64,000 nucleotides of DNA. Source: Chelatococcus albus (GTDB taxonomy: Bacteria; Pseudomonadota; Alphaproteobacteria; Rhizobiales; Beijerinckiaceae). The notes under the pieces were generated by a model. The model searched no databases. It saw only the letters and a list, made by a program, of their open reading frames with translations, and was not told the origin of the DNA. The stretch covers positions 634,309 to 698,308 of the forward strand of contig NZ_JASJEV010000001.1 of assembly GCF_030067675.1 (NCBI RefSeq), given 5' to 3'. Positions 1 to 11,316 of this stretch are shown in pieces; the stretch's first letter is position 1; each line of letters opens with the position of its first letter. The translations under genes and the position numbers were made by a program.

Positions 1-441
<441 letters not shown>

Positions 442-449
<8 letters not shown>

Positions 450-1197
450 GACCAACCCCGATGTAGGATTCGAGAACGCGCGGGTCCTTCGACACCGTGG
501 CGTAGTCGCCCTCGGCGAGGATGCGCCCGCGCGCGAGCACGGTGATGCGGTCGGACAGCGACGCGACGACCGACAGGTTGTGCTCGACCATCAGGATGGT
601 GCGGTCGGCCGCGACGCGGCGGATGAGCTCGGCCGTGCGGTCCACGTCCTCGTGGCCCATGCCCGCCATCGGCTCGTCGAGCAGCATCATCTCGGGATCG
701 AGCGCGAGCGTCGTGGCGATTTCGAGCGCGCGCTTGCGCCCGTAGGAGAGTTCGACGGCCGGAATGTCGGCGAAATCGGCGAGACCCACCGCCTCCACGA
801 GCGCCATGGCCTCCCCGTCGAGCGCCTTCAGGAGCCGCTCGGAGCGCCAGAAATCGAAGGAGGAGCCGCGCTTGCGCTGCAGCGCGATGCGCACATTCTC
901 GAGCACAGTCAGGTGCGGGAAGACGGCGGAGATCTGGAACGAGCGCACGAGCCCCAGGCGCGCCACATCCGCCGGCTTCATCGCCGTGATGTCGCGGCCG
1001 TTGTAGACGATCGCGCCCTTCGTCGGCGTGAGAAATTTCGTCAACAGATTGAAGCAGGTTGTCTTGCCGGCGCCGTTCGGGCCGATGAGCGCATGGATCG
1101 TGCCACGCTTGACGTGCAGATCGACGCCGTTGACCGCGACGAATCCTTTGAATTCGATCGTCAGATCTTTGGTCGCGAGAATGGTGTCGGCATCCAT
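442..1197 (-). CDS. livG: Branched-chain amino acid ABC transporter ATP-binding protein LivG
   Basis: Second ATPase of the same importer, 251 residues from the chosen start. Walker A (GPNGAGKTT, residues ~38-46), the signature region LSYGRKRALE and Walker B MMLLDEP are all present, and the ~30-residue Q-loop to signature spacing is LivG-like. The ATG at 1197 is preferred over an in-frame ATG at 1251 because GGGAGGAA lies eight bases before it and the sequence MDADTIL leads straight into the first beta strand. It is followed by livF with an 8-base overlap. The permease and binding-protein genes are not in the window. Confidence 0.93.
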
Positions 1198-1382
1198 CAG
1201 GCCGCATTCCTCCCGGCTGCCGTTGTTGTTGGAGATGAACTCTCTTAGCAAGATTTGTGCACCGCCGCGAACGGCGGTGTCAATGAGCGTGGAGGCCAGT
1301 TGCGACTTTGGTCTAGTGCAAAAGTAGCAATTTGAAACGATGTAAAGCCGGCTCGCGACGGAAACACCGCTCGGCCTTCACC

Positions 1383-1883
1383 TCAGACCAGCGCCTTCTC
1401 GAAGAAAAACTCGCGCGAATTGGAGATGTCGCCGAGGTCGCGGATCTCGCGGCCGCGAACGTAGCCGAGCTTCTCGTAGAGCCGGTGCGCATCGTTGAAA
1501 CGCGTGTCCGACCAGAAGAACATCCGCTCGGCTCCGCATCCGCGCGCATGATCCTCGACGAGGCCCACGAGGCGCCCCCCGAGCCCCTGCCGACGCATGT
1601 CCGAGCGCACGTAGAGCCGGTGCAGCTCGGCCGCCCCCGCCTGCGGGAAATCGACCGCCACGCAGGCCCCGGCCCGTCCGCGCCGGTCCTCCACGACCCA
1701 GAACGCCCCCCTGCGCTCGGCAAAGGCTGTCGCCGGCCTGACGAGATCCGGCAGGTCGCCGTGCGGATCGACGAAACAGCCCGGATATTCCGCAAAACAC
1801 AGCGCAAGGAGGCCGAAGAGATCCTGGGCGTCCTCGTCGCGCACGGCCCGAACAAGCAAGTTGCTCACGCTACCCTCACCCAT
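1383..1883 (-). CDS. GNAT family N-acetyltransferase
   Basis: A 166-residue cytoplasmic acetyltransferase of the GNAT superfamily. The acetyl-CoA binding motif A is visible as RRQGLGGRLV around residues 95-105, preceded by a strand reading LHRLYVRSD and followed by a C-terminal element with FNDAHRLYEKLGY, which is common in small-molecule GNATs. A GGAGGAG stretch lies just before the ATG at 1883; a GTG five codons in is an alternative start. The substrate cannot be told from sequence. It stands alone between livG and the Mpo1-like gene. Confidence 0.85.
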   Translation of the reverse strand: MGEGSVSNLLVRAVRDEDAQDLFGLLALCFAEYPGCFVDPHGDLPDLVRPATAFAERRGAFWVVEDRRGRAGACVAVDFPQAGAAELHRLYVRSDMRRQGLGGRLVGLVEDHARGCGAERMFFWSDTRFNDAHRLYEKLGYVRGREIRDLGDISNSREFFFEKALV

Positions 1884-2125
1884 ACTCCTCCGCCCCTGCC
1901 CTCCGGCTCTCCACGTCCGAGACCGGCGATTGCCGGACGAGAACGTCGCCGAATGGGCATATTCCCGATGCTCGCCGCCTGTCCACCGCCGGCCGGACGG
2001 CTCACCATGCCCGAGCGCGCATGCGAAGGGCCTGCGAATGCGCTAGAATTGCGCCGTTGGCTGCGCAGGGGAGGCTTCGCACGAGCGGAGGAGAGCAGAA
2101 CGCGGGAACAACCCAGGAGGAACCT

Positions 2126-2473
2126 ATGAGCGAGCAAAGGCAAGGCCAGGCAGGTTCCGACGGATCAGAAGCACCGACCTTCTCTTCCTTCAAGGAATTC
2201 TATCCCTTCTATTTGCGGGAGCACGCCAACCGCACGTCGCGCCGGCTGCACGTCGTGGGTACGGTTCTCGGTCTCGCCCTGGTGATCATCGGCCTCGGCA
2301 CGGGGCGGCTGGCCTACGTGTTGCTCGGTCTCGTCGTCGCCTATGGGCTGGCCTGGATCGGGCACTTCTTCTTCGAGCACAATCGGCCGGCGACCTTTCG
2401 CCATCCGGTCTACAGCCTGATGGGCGACCTCGCGATGGCGAGCGATATCCTGCGCGGGCGGATTCCCTGGTGA
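2126..2473 (+). CDS. Mpo1-like (DUF962) membrane protein
   Basis: A 115-residue protein of the DUF962/Mpo1-like family. The motif FYPFYLREH followed by RRLHVVGT is characteristic, then two hydrophobic segments (residues ~46-63 and ~64-80) and the conserved GHFFFEHNRPATFRHPVYSL region, whose histidines match the iron-binding histidines described for yeast Mpo1, a fatty-acid alpha-dioxygenase. The start is set by AGGAGGAA six bases upstream of the ATG at 2126. Whether the bacterial protein has the same enzymatic activity is inference. Confidence 0.85.
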   Translation: MSEQRQGQAGSDGSEAPTFSSFKEFYPFYLREHANRTSRRLHVVGTVLGLALVIIGLGTGRLAYVLLGLVVAYGLAWIGHFFFEHNRPATFRHPVYSLMGDLAMASDILRGRIPW

Positions 2474-2507
2474 GGGGTGAACCTTCGCCTCATCCGGACG
2501 GCAGGGG

Positions 2508-3017
2508 TCATGAGCCCGGGGGAGTAAGCTGCCGCTCCATCACCACGGCCGGAATGTCCGCGCGCCCGCCGCAACCGACGGTTCCGCAGAGGCGGGTGAA
2601 GCCGCACGCCTCGTAGAAGCGGATGGCGGGAGCATTCTGCGGTTCCACCTCCAGTCGCACGACCTTCGCGCCCGGAAAGCGCGCGAGCGTCGCGTCAAGG
2701 AGGAGCCGGCCGATGCCCCGGCCCTGCGCCTCCGGCAGTACGTAGAGCCGGGAGAGGGACAGGCCCTCGTCCTCGGTCGACCGCGCGGCCAAGGTGGCGA
2801 CGATCCGACCGCCGAGCTCCGCCAGCAGGACGACCGCCCGCGGCTCGCTGATCTCGCGCGTCAGCCTGGCGAAGGAATGCCAATCATCGGTGATCGCCGT
2901 CACCTTCTCGGCGCCGAAGACGGCATCGTAGGTGGCGTGCCACGTCTCGACGAGGAGCGCGCGGACGGCGGCGACATCCGCCGGCTCCACATTACGGATC
3001 GTCACCGCGCCGCCCAT
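2508..3017 (-). CDS. GNAT family N-acetyltransferase
   Basis: A 169-residue GNAT acetyltransferase. Motif A is clear (LYVLPEAQGRGIGRLLLD, residues ~91-108), followed by VEPQNAPAIRFYEACGF, the usual C-terminal GNAT signature. GGGGAG lies a few bases ahead of the ATG at 3017. The gene lies between the Mpo1-like gene (convergent) and gatB (same strand, 51 bases downstream of the gatB stop). The substrate is unknown. The N-terminal VEPADVAAVRALLVETW resembles many uncharacterised GNATs. Confidence 0.87.
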   Translation of the reverse strand: MGGAVTIRNVEPADVAAVRALLVETWHATYDAVFGAEKVTAITDDWHSFARLTREISEPRAVVLLAELGGRIVATLAARSTEDEGLSLSRLYVLPEAQGRGIGRLLLDATLARFPGAKVVRLEVEPQNAPAIRFYEACGFTRLCGTVGCGGRADIPAVVMERQLTPPGS

Positions 3018-3068
3018 CGCGCTCCCCAGTGGTTCCTCCCCGCGCCATCGAGCGCGAGGCTGCCGTGA

Positions 3069-4541
3069 TCATTCGAGGCCAAGCTTGGCCTTGAGCAGCT
3101 CGTTCACCGCCTGCGGGTTGGCCTTGCCGCCGGTCGCCTTCATCACCTGGCCGACGAACCAGCCGAGCATGGTGGGCTTGGCCCTGACCTGCTCCACCTT
3201 GTCGGGATTGGCGGCGATGACCGCCTCGATGGCCGTCTCGATGGCGCCGGTGTCGGTGACCTGCTTCATGCCGCGCGCCTCGACGATGGCGCGCGGATCG
3301 CCGCCCTCGGTCCACACGATCTCGAAGAGGTCCTTGGCGATCTTGCCGGAGATCACGCCCTCGCCGATGAGGTCGACAATGGCGCCGAGCTGGGCCGCCG
3401 AGACAGGAGAGGTGGTGACGTCCCTGCCCTCCTTGTTGAGGCGGCCGAAGAGCTCGTTGATCACCCAGTTCGCCGCCGTCTTGCCGTCGCGGCCCTTCGC
3501 GACCGCCTCGAAGAAATCGGCCGTCTCGCGCTCGGCGACGAGCACCGTCGCGTCATAGGCCGACAGCCCGTAGTCCTTGATGAAACGCGCCTTCTTCTCG
3601 TCTGGCAGCTCCGGCAGGTGCCGCGCCAGATCCTCGATGAAGGCCTCGTCCAGGGTGAGCGGCAGCAGGTCGGGATCGGGGAAGTAGCGGTAGTCGTGCG
3701 CCTCCTCCTTGGAGCGCATGGAGCGCGTTTCGCCCTTGTTGGCATCGAAAAGGCGCGTCTCCTGCTCGATGACGCCGCCGTCCTCCAGGATGCCGATCTG
3801 GCGCCGGGCCTCGTATTCGATGGCCTGGCCGATGAAGCGGATCGAATTGACGTTCTTGATCTCGCAGCGTGTGCCGAAGGGCTCGCCCGGCCGGCGCACG
3901 GAGACGTTCACGTCGGCGCGCAGGTTGCCCTTCTCCATGTCGCCGTCGCAGGTGCCGAGGTAGCGCAGGATGGTGCGCAGCTTCGTGACATAGGCCTTGG
4001 CCTCCTCCGACGAGCGCAGATCCGGCTTCGACACGATCTCCATCAGCGCGACGCCCGAGCGGTTGAGATCGACGAAGCTCATGCTCGGGTGCTGGTCGTG
4101 CAGCGACTTGCCGGCGTCCTGCTCGAGATGCAGGCGCTCGATGCCGACCTTGATGGTCTCGCCGTCGGCGAGGTCCACCGTCACCTCGCCCTCGCCCACG
4201 ATCGGGCTCTTGTACTGGCTGATCTGATAGCCCTGCGGCAGGTCCGGATAGAAGTAGTTCTTCCGGTCGAACACCGAGACGCGGTTGATCTGCGCCTTCA
4301 GGCCGAGGCCCGTGCGCACCGCCTGGCGCACGCATTCCTCGTTGATCACCGGCAGCATGCCGGGCATGGCCGCATCGACGAGCGAGACATGGTCGTTCGG
4401 CTCGCCGCCGAAGACCGTCGAGGCGCCGGAGAACAGCTTGGCGTTGGAGGTGACCTGGGCATGGATCTCCATGCCGATGATCACCTCCCAATCGCCGGTG
4501 GCGCCCTTGATCAGCTTCTTCGGATTGACGGTTGCGTGCAT
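3069..4541 (-). CDS. gatB: Asp-tRNA(Asn)/Glu-tRNA(Gln) amidotransferase subunit GatB
   Basis: GatB binds misacylated Glu-tRNA(Gln) or Asp-tRNA(Asn), phosphorylates the carboxylate and receives ammonia from GatA. The 490-residue product has the GatB signatures [12 protein letters not shown] near residue 18, LFSGAS, YFYPDLPKGYQIS-type text, and a C-terminal YqeY-like tail domain ending [17 protein letters not shown]. The start is MHATVNPKK at 4541, with GGAG upstream; an in-frame extension of 26 codons is poor coding sequence. It lies on the same strand as gatCA but is separated from them by yjhX and a chorismate mutase gene, so it probably has its own promoter. Confidence 0.97.
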   Translation of the reverse strand: MHATVNPKKLIKGATGDWEVIIGMEIHAQVTSNAKLFSGASTVFGGEPNDHVSLVDAAMPGMLPVINEECVRQAVRTGLGLKAQINRVSVFDRKNYFYPDLPQGYQISQYKSPIVGEGEVTVDLADGETIKVGIERLHLEQDAGKSLHDQHPSMSFVDLNRSGVALMEIVSKPDLRSSEEAKAYVTKLRTILRYLGTCDGDMEKGNLRADVNVSVRRPGEPFGTRCEIKNVNSIRFIGQAIEYEARRQIGILEDGGVIEQETRLFDANKGETRSMRSKEEAHDYRYFPDPDLLPLTLDEAFIEDLARHLPELPDEKKARFIKDYGLSAYDATVLVAERETADFFEAVAKGRDGKTAANWVINELFGRLNKEGRDVTTSPVSAAQLGAIVDLIGEGVISGKIAKDLFEIVWTEGGDPRAIVEARGMKQVTDTGAIETAIEAVIAANPDKVEQVRAKPTMLGWFVGQVMKATGGKANPQAVNELLKAKLGLE

Positions 4542-4820
4542 GATCGATCTCCGTTGGCCCCGGCTTGGCGCGACCATGGCGCTTCCGTCAAGACCTTCGT
4601 GCGGCGACCGTCCGGACATGGAGCGATTTTGCCCGACGGCATGGGCTTGACGCCCCGAATGCGGCGCCGCTATCAGAATACCCGTCGTTCACGCGGAGTG
4701 TTGATGCGCAGAAACGCCGAGTCCCGGTGAAGGCCCGCCGCCGCTGGCGGGCCGAGGTCGCAACGACCGAGCGCGCGGCTGCGCGCCTTTCTGGCATCTT
4801 ACATTCCAGGGTTTCTCCCC

Positions 4821-5078
4821 GTGAACGTCTCACGAGACGAGCAGCGTGTGCTGCATGTGCTCGCCCAGGGCGGGCGTATTCTCCATTTCAAGGACGACGG
4901 CGGCCGGCTGGTCGAGGTCCAGTGCGTGACGCACGAAGGCTGGCGCCTGTCCTCCTGCACGCTGGACCTCTTCAAGCGGCTGCGCAAGCGCGGCCTGATC
5001 GCCTCTGCCGGCGGCGGCCCCTACCGGATCACCCGCAGCGGGCTCGCGGCCGTGCGCAGCCGGCCCGACAACCGCTGA
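4821..5078 (+). CDS. yjhX: YjhX family protein (UPF0386)
   Basis: An 85-residue protein matching the UPF0386/YjhX family over its whole length: N-terminal MNVSRDEQRVLHVLAQGG, central CTLDLFKRLRKRGLI and C-terminal GLAAVRSRPDNR. It starts with GTG at 4821, which falls exactly at the family's usual first residue. The fold looks like a small winged-helix. E. coli YjhX has been described as a toxin whose partner is the GNAT-like YjhQ; no such partner is adjacent here. It runs divergently from gatB and convergently to the chorismate mutase gene. Its role is unproven. Confidence 0.85.
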   Translation: MNVSRDEQRVLHVLAQGGRILHFKDDGGRLVEVQCVTHEGWRLSSCTLDLFKRLRKRGLIASAGGGPYRITRSGLAAVRSRPDNR

Positions 5079-5151
5079 GGCAGGGCAAAAGCCCCAGCCG
5101 GCCCTGGCTTGCCGTGGGCGGAGGTACCCCCGGGCCAAGGGACCGGCGGCC

Positions 5152-5456
5152 TCACGCCTCCGGCGAGCCGAGCCGCGCCTCCTCGTAGGCGATGGTCCAG
5201 TCCATCATGACGCGCCACACCGCCTCGACGAAGTCCGGCGGCACGCCGGCGGCTTCCGCCTCGCGCCGCACCTTGGCCGCCACCTCCTCCACGCGGTCGG
5301 CCAGAAGCGCGGGAATCGCGTTCCGGCGCTTCACCGCGATGACGCGCTCGACAATCGCCATCCGCCGCGCGAGAAGGCGGACGATGTCGGCGTCGAGCGC
5401 GTCGATCTCCGCCCTCAGCCCGGCGAGCGGGGCGGTATCCGGCGCCCCGGCGGCCA

Positions 5457-5460
<4 letters not shown>
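5152..5460 (-). CDS. Chorismate mutase, AroQ class (PchB-like)
   Basis: A 102-residue stand-alone AroQ-fold protein. The first helix carries [20 protein letters not shown], with the Arg residues expected in the active site, then AVKRRN with the catalytic-type Lys, and a second part [18 protein letters not shown]. The IPALLADRV segment and the W.IA ending resemble isochorismate pyruvate-lyase PchB as much as AroQ chorismate mutase, so either reaction (chorismate to prephenate, or isochorismate to salicylate) is possible. The ATG at 5460 overlaps the gatA stop in an ATGA junction, so it is translationally coupled to gatA. Confidence 0.85.
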
Positions 5461-6938
<1,478 letters not shown>

Positions 6939-7051
6939 GAGATTGCTCTTTCAATCGTCACGGCCGCATTCCGCCGGCCACTCGCGATCTTCGTACTTGC
7001 GGGATTGGGTGGCTTCGTGCGGCGCGGGTGCCGAGCGATGCCGTCGAGCGC

Positions 7052-7339
7052 CTATTCGACCACCTTCGGTACGACGAAGAAATGATCTTCCGTCACGGGA
7101 GCGTTCATCACGATCTTGTCCGGATAGCCCCCGTCGGTCACGACGTCCTCGCGCTTCTTCATGACCATCGGCGTGACCGACGTCATGGGCTCGACACCAT
7201 CGACGTTCACCTCGCCGAGTTGCTCGACGAAGGCGAGAATGGCGTTGAGCTCGCCCTGCAGATGGGGCACCTCCTCGTCCGTGACCGCGATGCGCGCGAG
7301 ATGCGCGATGCGGCGGACGGTCTTTTCGTCGACGGACAT
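7052..7339 (-). CDS. gatC: Asp-tRNA(Asn)/Glu-tRNA(Gln) amidotransferase subunit GatC
   Basis: The small 95-residue subunit that wraps around GatA and GatB and stabilises the complex. Family signatures are [19 protein letters not shown] at the N-terminus, [22 protein letters not shown] in the middle and the C-terminal [12 protein letters not shown]-like ending (here [12 protein letters not shown]). The ATG at 7339 has only a weak ribosome binding site. It is first in the gatC-gatA order usual in alphaproteobacteria. Confidence 0.97.
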   Translation of the reverse strand: MSVDEKTVRRIAHLARIAVTDEEVPHLQGELNAILAFVEQLGEVNVDGVEPMTSVTPMVMKKREDVVTDGGYPDKIVMNAPVTEDHFFVVPKVVE

Positions 7340-7430
7340 GGACTTGACCCGCTAGCGCCTGAGGCTGGGATGGACTGTGGCGGGCTATATCACCCGCTCC
7401 TTCGGCGCCGCAACCCGCTGCCGACCGTGC

Positions 7431-8120
7431 TCAATAGGCGATCTTGCGCTGCACCGCGCTTTCGCGCACGAGCCCGCCCTCCGCGCCGGACGACCGCAAG
7501 ACGAGGTAGAGCGCGGCGCCGGCGAGAACGATCAGGACAGCGCCCACCGCGGCCCAGAGACGCGCAGACGGCGAGCGGCCGATGGACGAGCGGACACCCG
7601 CCGCGCCTTGTTCCGCCGCGACGTCCTCGGTGGCGGGCGCGGCCTGCAGCGGCCGGCTCGCCTCGTCCGCCCTCGCCCCGTCCTGCCCATGAGCTGCGCG
7701 AGCCGGAATTGGCCGCCCGTATTCCATGAGAGAGAGAGGCACGCGCACGACCCGATCCGCCGGGACTGCCGGCCGGCGCAGCGGCACGCGCACAACGGCG
7801 GGCGCTCGCGCCGCGGCCTCTGGCGGCGTCTCCGCCTCTGGGAGGTCCATCGCTTGCGCCATGGCCGACTTGCGGATCTGGACCGAGGCGAGGAATGGCA
7901 CAGTCGGGCATGCGAGCGCGCCGACACGCCCCCGCGGCCGGCCGCCGATCGACGGCGGCTGCGCGTCGAGGGCCACCCACCCCCCGGCAATCGCCGATTC
8001 CTCGACGACGATGCCCCGGGCAGGAGCCCCGTCCTGCCCGGCCTCATCGCGTTCCGACGGAGGCTCTCTGTCCCTGACGCCCATGCGGCGCGACCGCCAC
8101 AGTGAATAAATCGTGAACAA
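7431..8120 (-). CDS. Hypothetical protein with C-terminal membrane anchor
   Basis: No family is recognised. The ~229-residue protein is mostly low-complexity, rich in Ala, Pro and Arg, and carries a single strongly hydrophobic segment near its C-terminus (AVGAVLIVLAGAALYLVL) followed by a short tail, so it looks tail-anchored with the bulk in the cytoplasm. Codons mostly end in G or C, supporting coding. The start proposed is TTG at 8120, six bases after a strong GGAGGTGG; an ATG at 8084 is the alternative but lacks a binding site. Located between gatC and the UPF0173 gene on the same strand. Confidence 0.5.
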   Translation of the reverse strand: MFTIYSLWRSRRMGVRDREPPSERDEAGQDGAPARGIVVEESAIAGGWVALDAQPPSIGGRPRGRVGALACPTVPFLASVQIRKSAMAQAMDLPEAETPPEAAARAPAVVRVPLRRPAVPADRVVRVPLSLMEYGRPIPARAAHGQDGARADEASRPLQAAPATEDVAAEQGAAGVRSSIGRSPSARLWAAVGAVLIVLAGAALYLVLRSSGAEGGLVRESAVQRKIAY

Positions 8121-8187
8121 ATTATGCCACCTCCGGCGGCGCAAGGCGACAGGTGCCGCGCGGCAGCGTTAATCGCAAGGTCCGCGC

Positions 8188-8874
8188 TCACACGACGAAG
8201 GGCACACCGGCCTTCGCCACCACCACCCGGGTCTCGTGGCCGTGCATGGCGGCGACGAACTTGTCGGCATTCGGCTCGATGATCGGGAAGGAGCCGTAAT
8301 GGCAGGGAATCACGGTCTTGAGCTTGAAGAAGCGCCGGACGGCGAGCGCGGCGGTGACGGGGCTCATGGTGAAGCGGTCGCCGATTGGCACCATGGCGAC
8401 CTGCGGCTCGTGGATCTCGGCGATGAGCTGCATGTCGCCGAAAATGTCGGTGTCGCCCATGTGGTAGACGGTCGGCTCGCCCGGGGCCTTGACGATGATG
8501 CCGCCCGGATTGCCGAGGGGCACGTTCTCGTCGGACGAGGAATGGTCTGCGCGCACGAGCGTCACCGTGAAGCCGCCCTGGTCCGTGGTGCCGCCGATGT
8601 TCATCGGATCGTAGGCGGCGACGCCCTTGCCGGCGAGCCACATGCAGATCTCGAAATTGGCGACGACCTTCGCCCCCGTCTCCGCGGCGATGGAGAGCGT
8701 GTCGCCCACATGGTCGCCATGCCCGTGCGTGAGCAGGATGTGCGACACGCCCTTGATCGCCGCCGCCTTGTCGCCGGCAAAGCCCGGATTGCCGGTGAAG
8801 AAAGGGTCGATCAGCACGGCGCACGCGCCGAAGTCGAGCCGGAAGGCTGAATGTCCGAACCAGGTGATCTGCAT
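8188..8874 (-). CDS. UPF0173 metal-dependent hydrolase (metallo-beta-lactamase fold)
   Basis: A 228-residue cytoplasmic hydrolase of the metallo-beta-lactamase superfamily. The metal-binding HxHxDH motif reads HGHGDH at residues ~50-55; further ligands are in the [10 protein letters not shown] region and the C-terminal CHYGSFPI. The N-terminus [13 protein letters not shown] is diagnostic for UPF0173. The ATG at 8874 is chosen because a 40-codon in-frame extension upstream is not protein-like. The physiological substrate is not known for the family. Confidence 0.93.
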   Translation of the reverse strand: MQITWFGHSAFRLDFGACAVLIDPFFTGNPGFAGDKAAAIKGVSHILLTHGHGDHVGDTLSIAAETGAKVVANFEICMWLAGKGVAAYDPMNIGGTTDQGGFTVTLVRADHSSSDENVPLGNPGGIIVKAPGEPTVYHMGDTDIFGDMQLIAEIHEPQVAMVPIGDRFTMSPVTAALAVRRFFKLKTVIPCHYGSFPIIEPNADKFVAAMHGHETRVVVAKAGVPFVV

Positions 8875-8981
8875 CGCGGGCTCCGTGGTGGATGATCGAG
8901 CGCGCAAGATAGCAGCGCCGCGAGGACGAGATGAAGCCGCCCCCGCGTGACGGGGCGCGGGCGGCGTGCTAAGCGCCGGTG

Positions 8982-9482
8982 ATGACGACGACAATCGTGG
9001 CGCTCGAGGCCTTCCTGCACCTGCCCGCCGGGGCGCGGCTCCTCGGGCTCGATCTGGGGACGAAGACCATCGGGCTTGCCCTCTCGGACGTACAGCGCCG
9101 CATCGCGACGCCGCTCGAGACCATCCGGCGCACCAAGTTCACCGCGGATGCGGAGAAGCTCAAGGCACTCGTCGAGAAGCACGGCGTCGCGGGCCTCGTC
9201 ATGGGCCTGCCGCTCAACATGGACGGCAGCGAGGGACCGCGCTCGCAGGCGACGCGCGCCTTCGTGCGCAACCTGGCGGCGATCCTGCCCCTGCCGGTCG
9301 TGCTGTGGGACGAGCGCCTGACGACGGCGGCCGTCACCCGTACCCTGATCGAGGCCGATGCCTCGCGCGCGCGGCGTGCCGACCTCGTCGACAAGATGGC
9401 GGCCGCCTACATCCTGCAGGGAGCGCTCGACCGCTTGTCGGATCTCGCCTTCCATGGCGACGACGACGAGCAGGATGCCTGA
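8982..9482 (+). CDS. ruvX: Putative pre-16S rRNA nuclease / Holliday junction resolvase-like RuvX (YqgF)
   Basis: A 166-residue YqgF-family RNase H-fold nuclease implicated in 16S rRNA 5-prime end maturation. The first catalytic Asp is in [17 protein letters not shown], the second acidic site in [13 protein letters not shown] and WDERLTT, and the last in [12 protein letters not shown]. The ATG at 8982 is chosen; a GTG one codon earlier also exists. It is divergent from the UPF0173 gene with a 107-base gap. In many alphaproteobacteria ruvX lies near gatCA and pyrB, as here. Confidence 0.93.
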   Translation: MTTTIVALEAFLHLPAGARLLGLDLGTKTIGLALSDVQRRIATPLETIRRTKFTADAEKLKALVEKHGVAGLVMGLPLNMDGSEGPRSQATRAFVRNLAAILPLPVVLWDERLTTAAVTRTLIEADASRARRADLVDKMAAAYILQGALDRLSDLAFHGDDDEQDA

Positions 9483-9512
9483 TGGATACCGCCTGGCCCG
9501 CGCACGGCGCCT

Positions 9513-9947
9513 TCACCACTCGCGGAAATGGCCTTCCTCCCGGTCGGCCTCGTAGCCGTAGGGCGCCGGTTGTCGATTGTCGCGATAGGCGCGCCGGCGA
9601 TAGACCGGCGAGGGCTCTCCATCGTCCTCGTCGATGACCCGCGGCTCGCCATAGCGATGCACCCGCACCCGGCCGTAGAGGCGATCATGCTCGTCGTCGT
9701 CATCCGCCGCGGCTGCGGCTGCCGCCGCACCGAGGAGGCCGAGGGCGATGCCGGCGGCGATCGCCGCTCCCTTGCGCCCGCCGCGCACCTCGACAATCGG
9801 CGCTTCGCCGGCGATCGCCGCGCCCCGCACGACCGGCAAGGATGCAGCCTGCGCGCCGCCGGCCGATCCCGCCGCGAGGGCCGAGGCGGTCGCCAGTATC
9901 GCAAGTCGCCTGGAGATGGGCCGCAGGGACAACGTCGACATGATCAT
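9513..9947 (-). CDS. Secreted or periplasmic alanine-rich hypothetical protein
   Basis: A 144-residue protein with an N-terminal signal peptide (SRRLAILATASALAAGSAGG, cleavage probably after AQA). It then has a glycine zipper-like hydrophobic stretch (GAAIAAGIALGLLGAAAA) followed at once by an acidic run DDDDEHD and an Arg/Tyr/Pro-rich C-terminus with YRRRAYRD. Such short glycine-zipper plus charged-tail proteins are common in Rhizobiales and unassigned. AAGGAGGGG lies six bases before the ATG at 9947. It is convergent with ruvX. Confidence 0.75.
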   Translation of the reverse strand: MIMSTLSLRPISRRLAILATASALAAGSAGGAQAASLPVVRGAAIAGEAPIVEVRGGRKGAAIAAGIALGLLGAAAAAAAADDDDEHDRLYGRVRVHRYGEPRVIDEDDGEPSPVYRRRAYRDNRQPAPYGYEADREEGHFREW

Positions 9948-10218
9948 TCCGCCCCTCCTTGGGTCAGTACGACCGCGAGGGGCCGCTTGCCGGAGGGGCG
10001 CGCCCGGCCCCTCGCCGGCCTGCCCGCTCCGTCACCGATCGAACATCGGCTCGCGTGAACCGGGGCTGAACCGGCCGGGCGGCCTCCAGTCACGCGTCGA
10101 ACGCGGCCACGGGGCGAAAGCCCTGCGGCCGGTGGCATGGCGAAGCCCGCCGCCGCATGCTTGATTGCCGAACAGCCGACCGTCCCTGCCCCCTCGCCTC
10201 CCTCCCTGCCGGATCGCC

Positions 10219-11145
10219 ATGCTCGCCGTCCTCGACAGCCTCGTGCCCGTCTTCCTCGTCATCATCACGGGCTGGGGGACACGCGTCGCACGCGTCATCG
10301 ACGATCGTCAGTGGGCCGGCTTCGAGCGCGTCACCTACTACGTCTTCTTTCCGGCAGTCGTCATCGAGACCCTGGCCAAGGCCAATCTGCGCGACGTGCC
10401 CTTCCTGGGTCTCGGCGGCTCGCTCGTCGCCGGCATTCTCACGATGACGCTGCTGCTGCTCGTCCTGCGCAGGCCGCTCGAGGCGGCCGTAAAACTCGAT
10501 GGACCAGCCTTCACATCCGTCTTCCAGGGCGCGACCCGCTGGAACACCTTCGTCGCGCTCGCGGTTGCGGGCAGCCTCTTCGGGCCGGCCGGCGTGACCC
10601 TGATCGCCGTCGCCATCGCGGCGATGATCCCGCTTCTCAACGTGGTCGCCGTGCTCGTGCTCGTGCGCTTTGCCGGAGGCCCCGCCCAGAGCCCGCGCAT
10701 GATCCTGCGCACGCTGGCGACCAATCCCTTCATCTGGTCCTGCGCCATCGGCATTGCGCTCAACTGGCTGGCGCCGCCCGTTCCCAAGGCCCTGATGGCC
10801 TATGCCGAGATGCTCGGCCGTGCCTCGCTCGCCGCGGGGCTGCTCGTCGTCGGCGCGGGGCTCGATCTCGCGCGGCTCGCCCGGCCGCGCATCCCCCATC
10901 TCGTCTCGGCCGGCCTCAAGCTCGCGCTGATGCCACTTCTGGTCGTGAGCTTTGCCCGTCTCCTCGGCGTGACGGGAACGGGCCTCGCCGTAGCCGTGAT
11001 CGCCGCCTCCGTACCGACCGCGAGCGGCTCCTACATCCTCGCTCGGCAGCTCGGCGGCGACGCGCCCCTGATGGCCGAGATCGTGACGTTGCAGACACTG
11101 CTCGCGGCCGCCTCCATGCCGCTCGCGATCACGCTGCTCGCCTGA
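10219..11145 (+). CDS. AEC (auxin efflux carrier) family transporter
   Basis: A 308-residue inner-membrane carrier of the AEC family with about ten hydrophobic segments. Family features are the N-terminal LDSLVPVFLVIITGWGTR, the central break with LVVGAGLDLARL and the C-terminal ASVPTASGSYILARQLGGD. Bacterial members export or import organic acids such as malate or malonate; auxin transport is a plant property. ATG at 10219 is preferred to a TTG at 10165. The gene is monocistronic, with its 3-prime end followed by an AT-rich stretch. Confidence 0.9.
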   Translation: MLAVLDSLVPVFLVIITGWGTRVARVIDDRQWAGFERVTYYVFFPAVVIETLAKANLRDVPFLGLGGSLVAGILTMTLLLLVLRRPLEAAVKLDGPAFTSVFQGATRWNTFVALAVAGSLFGPAGVTLIAVAIAAMIPLLNVVAVLVLVRFAGGPAQSPRMILRTLATNPFIWSCAIGIALNWLAPPVPKALMAYAEMLGRASLAAGLLVVGAGLDLARLARPRIPHLVSAGLKLALMPLLVVSFARLLGVTGTGLAVAVIAASVPTASGSYILARQLGGDAPLMAEIVTLQTLLAAASMPLAITLLA

Positions 11146-11316
11146 ATCCGTCCTCGCGCCGGGCGTACCGCGGCACAAGACGACCTGGCCGGAGACGGCA
11201 AGGGGCGCGATATCGCTGTTGCCAAAAACCTGTCGCCAAGTTGGTCTCCTCATGGTAGATAAGCAAGTATTAGTTGATCGTGGAAATTATGAACAATTTG
11301 AGGTTGCATTTTACAC

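Noticed and set aside
1384-3017. The two nearby GNAT genes as antitoxin partners of YjhX.
   Set aside because: They are not adjacent to yjhX, lie on the other strand from it, and look like ordinary acetyltransferases; no sequence feature ties them to YjhQ.
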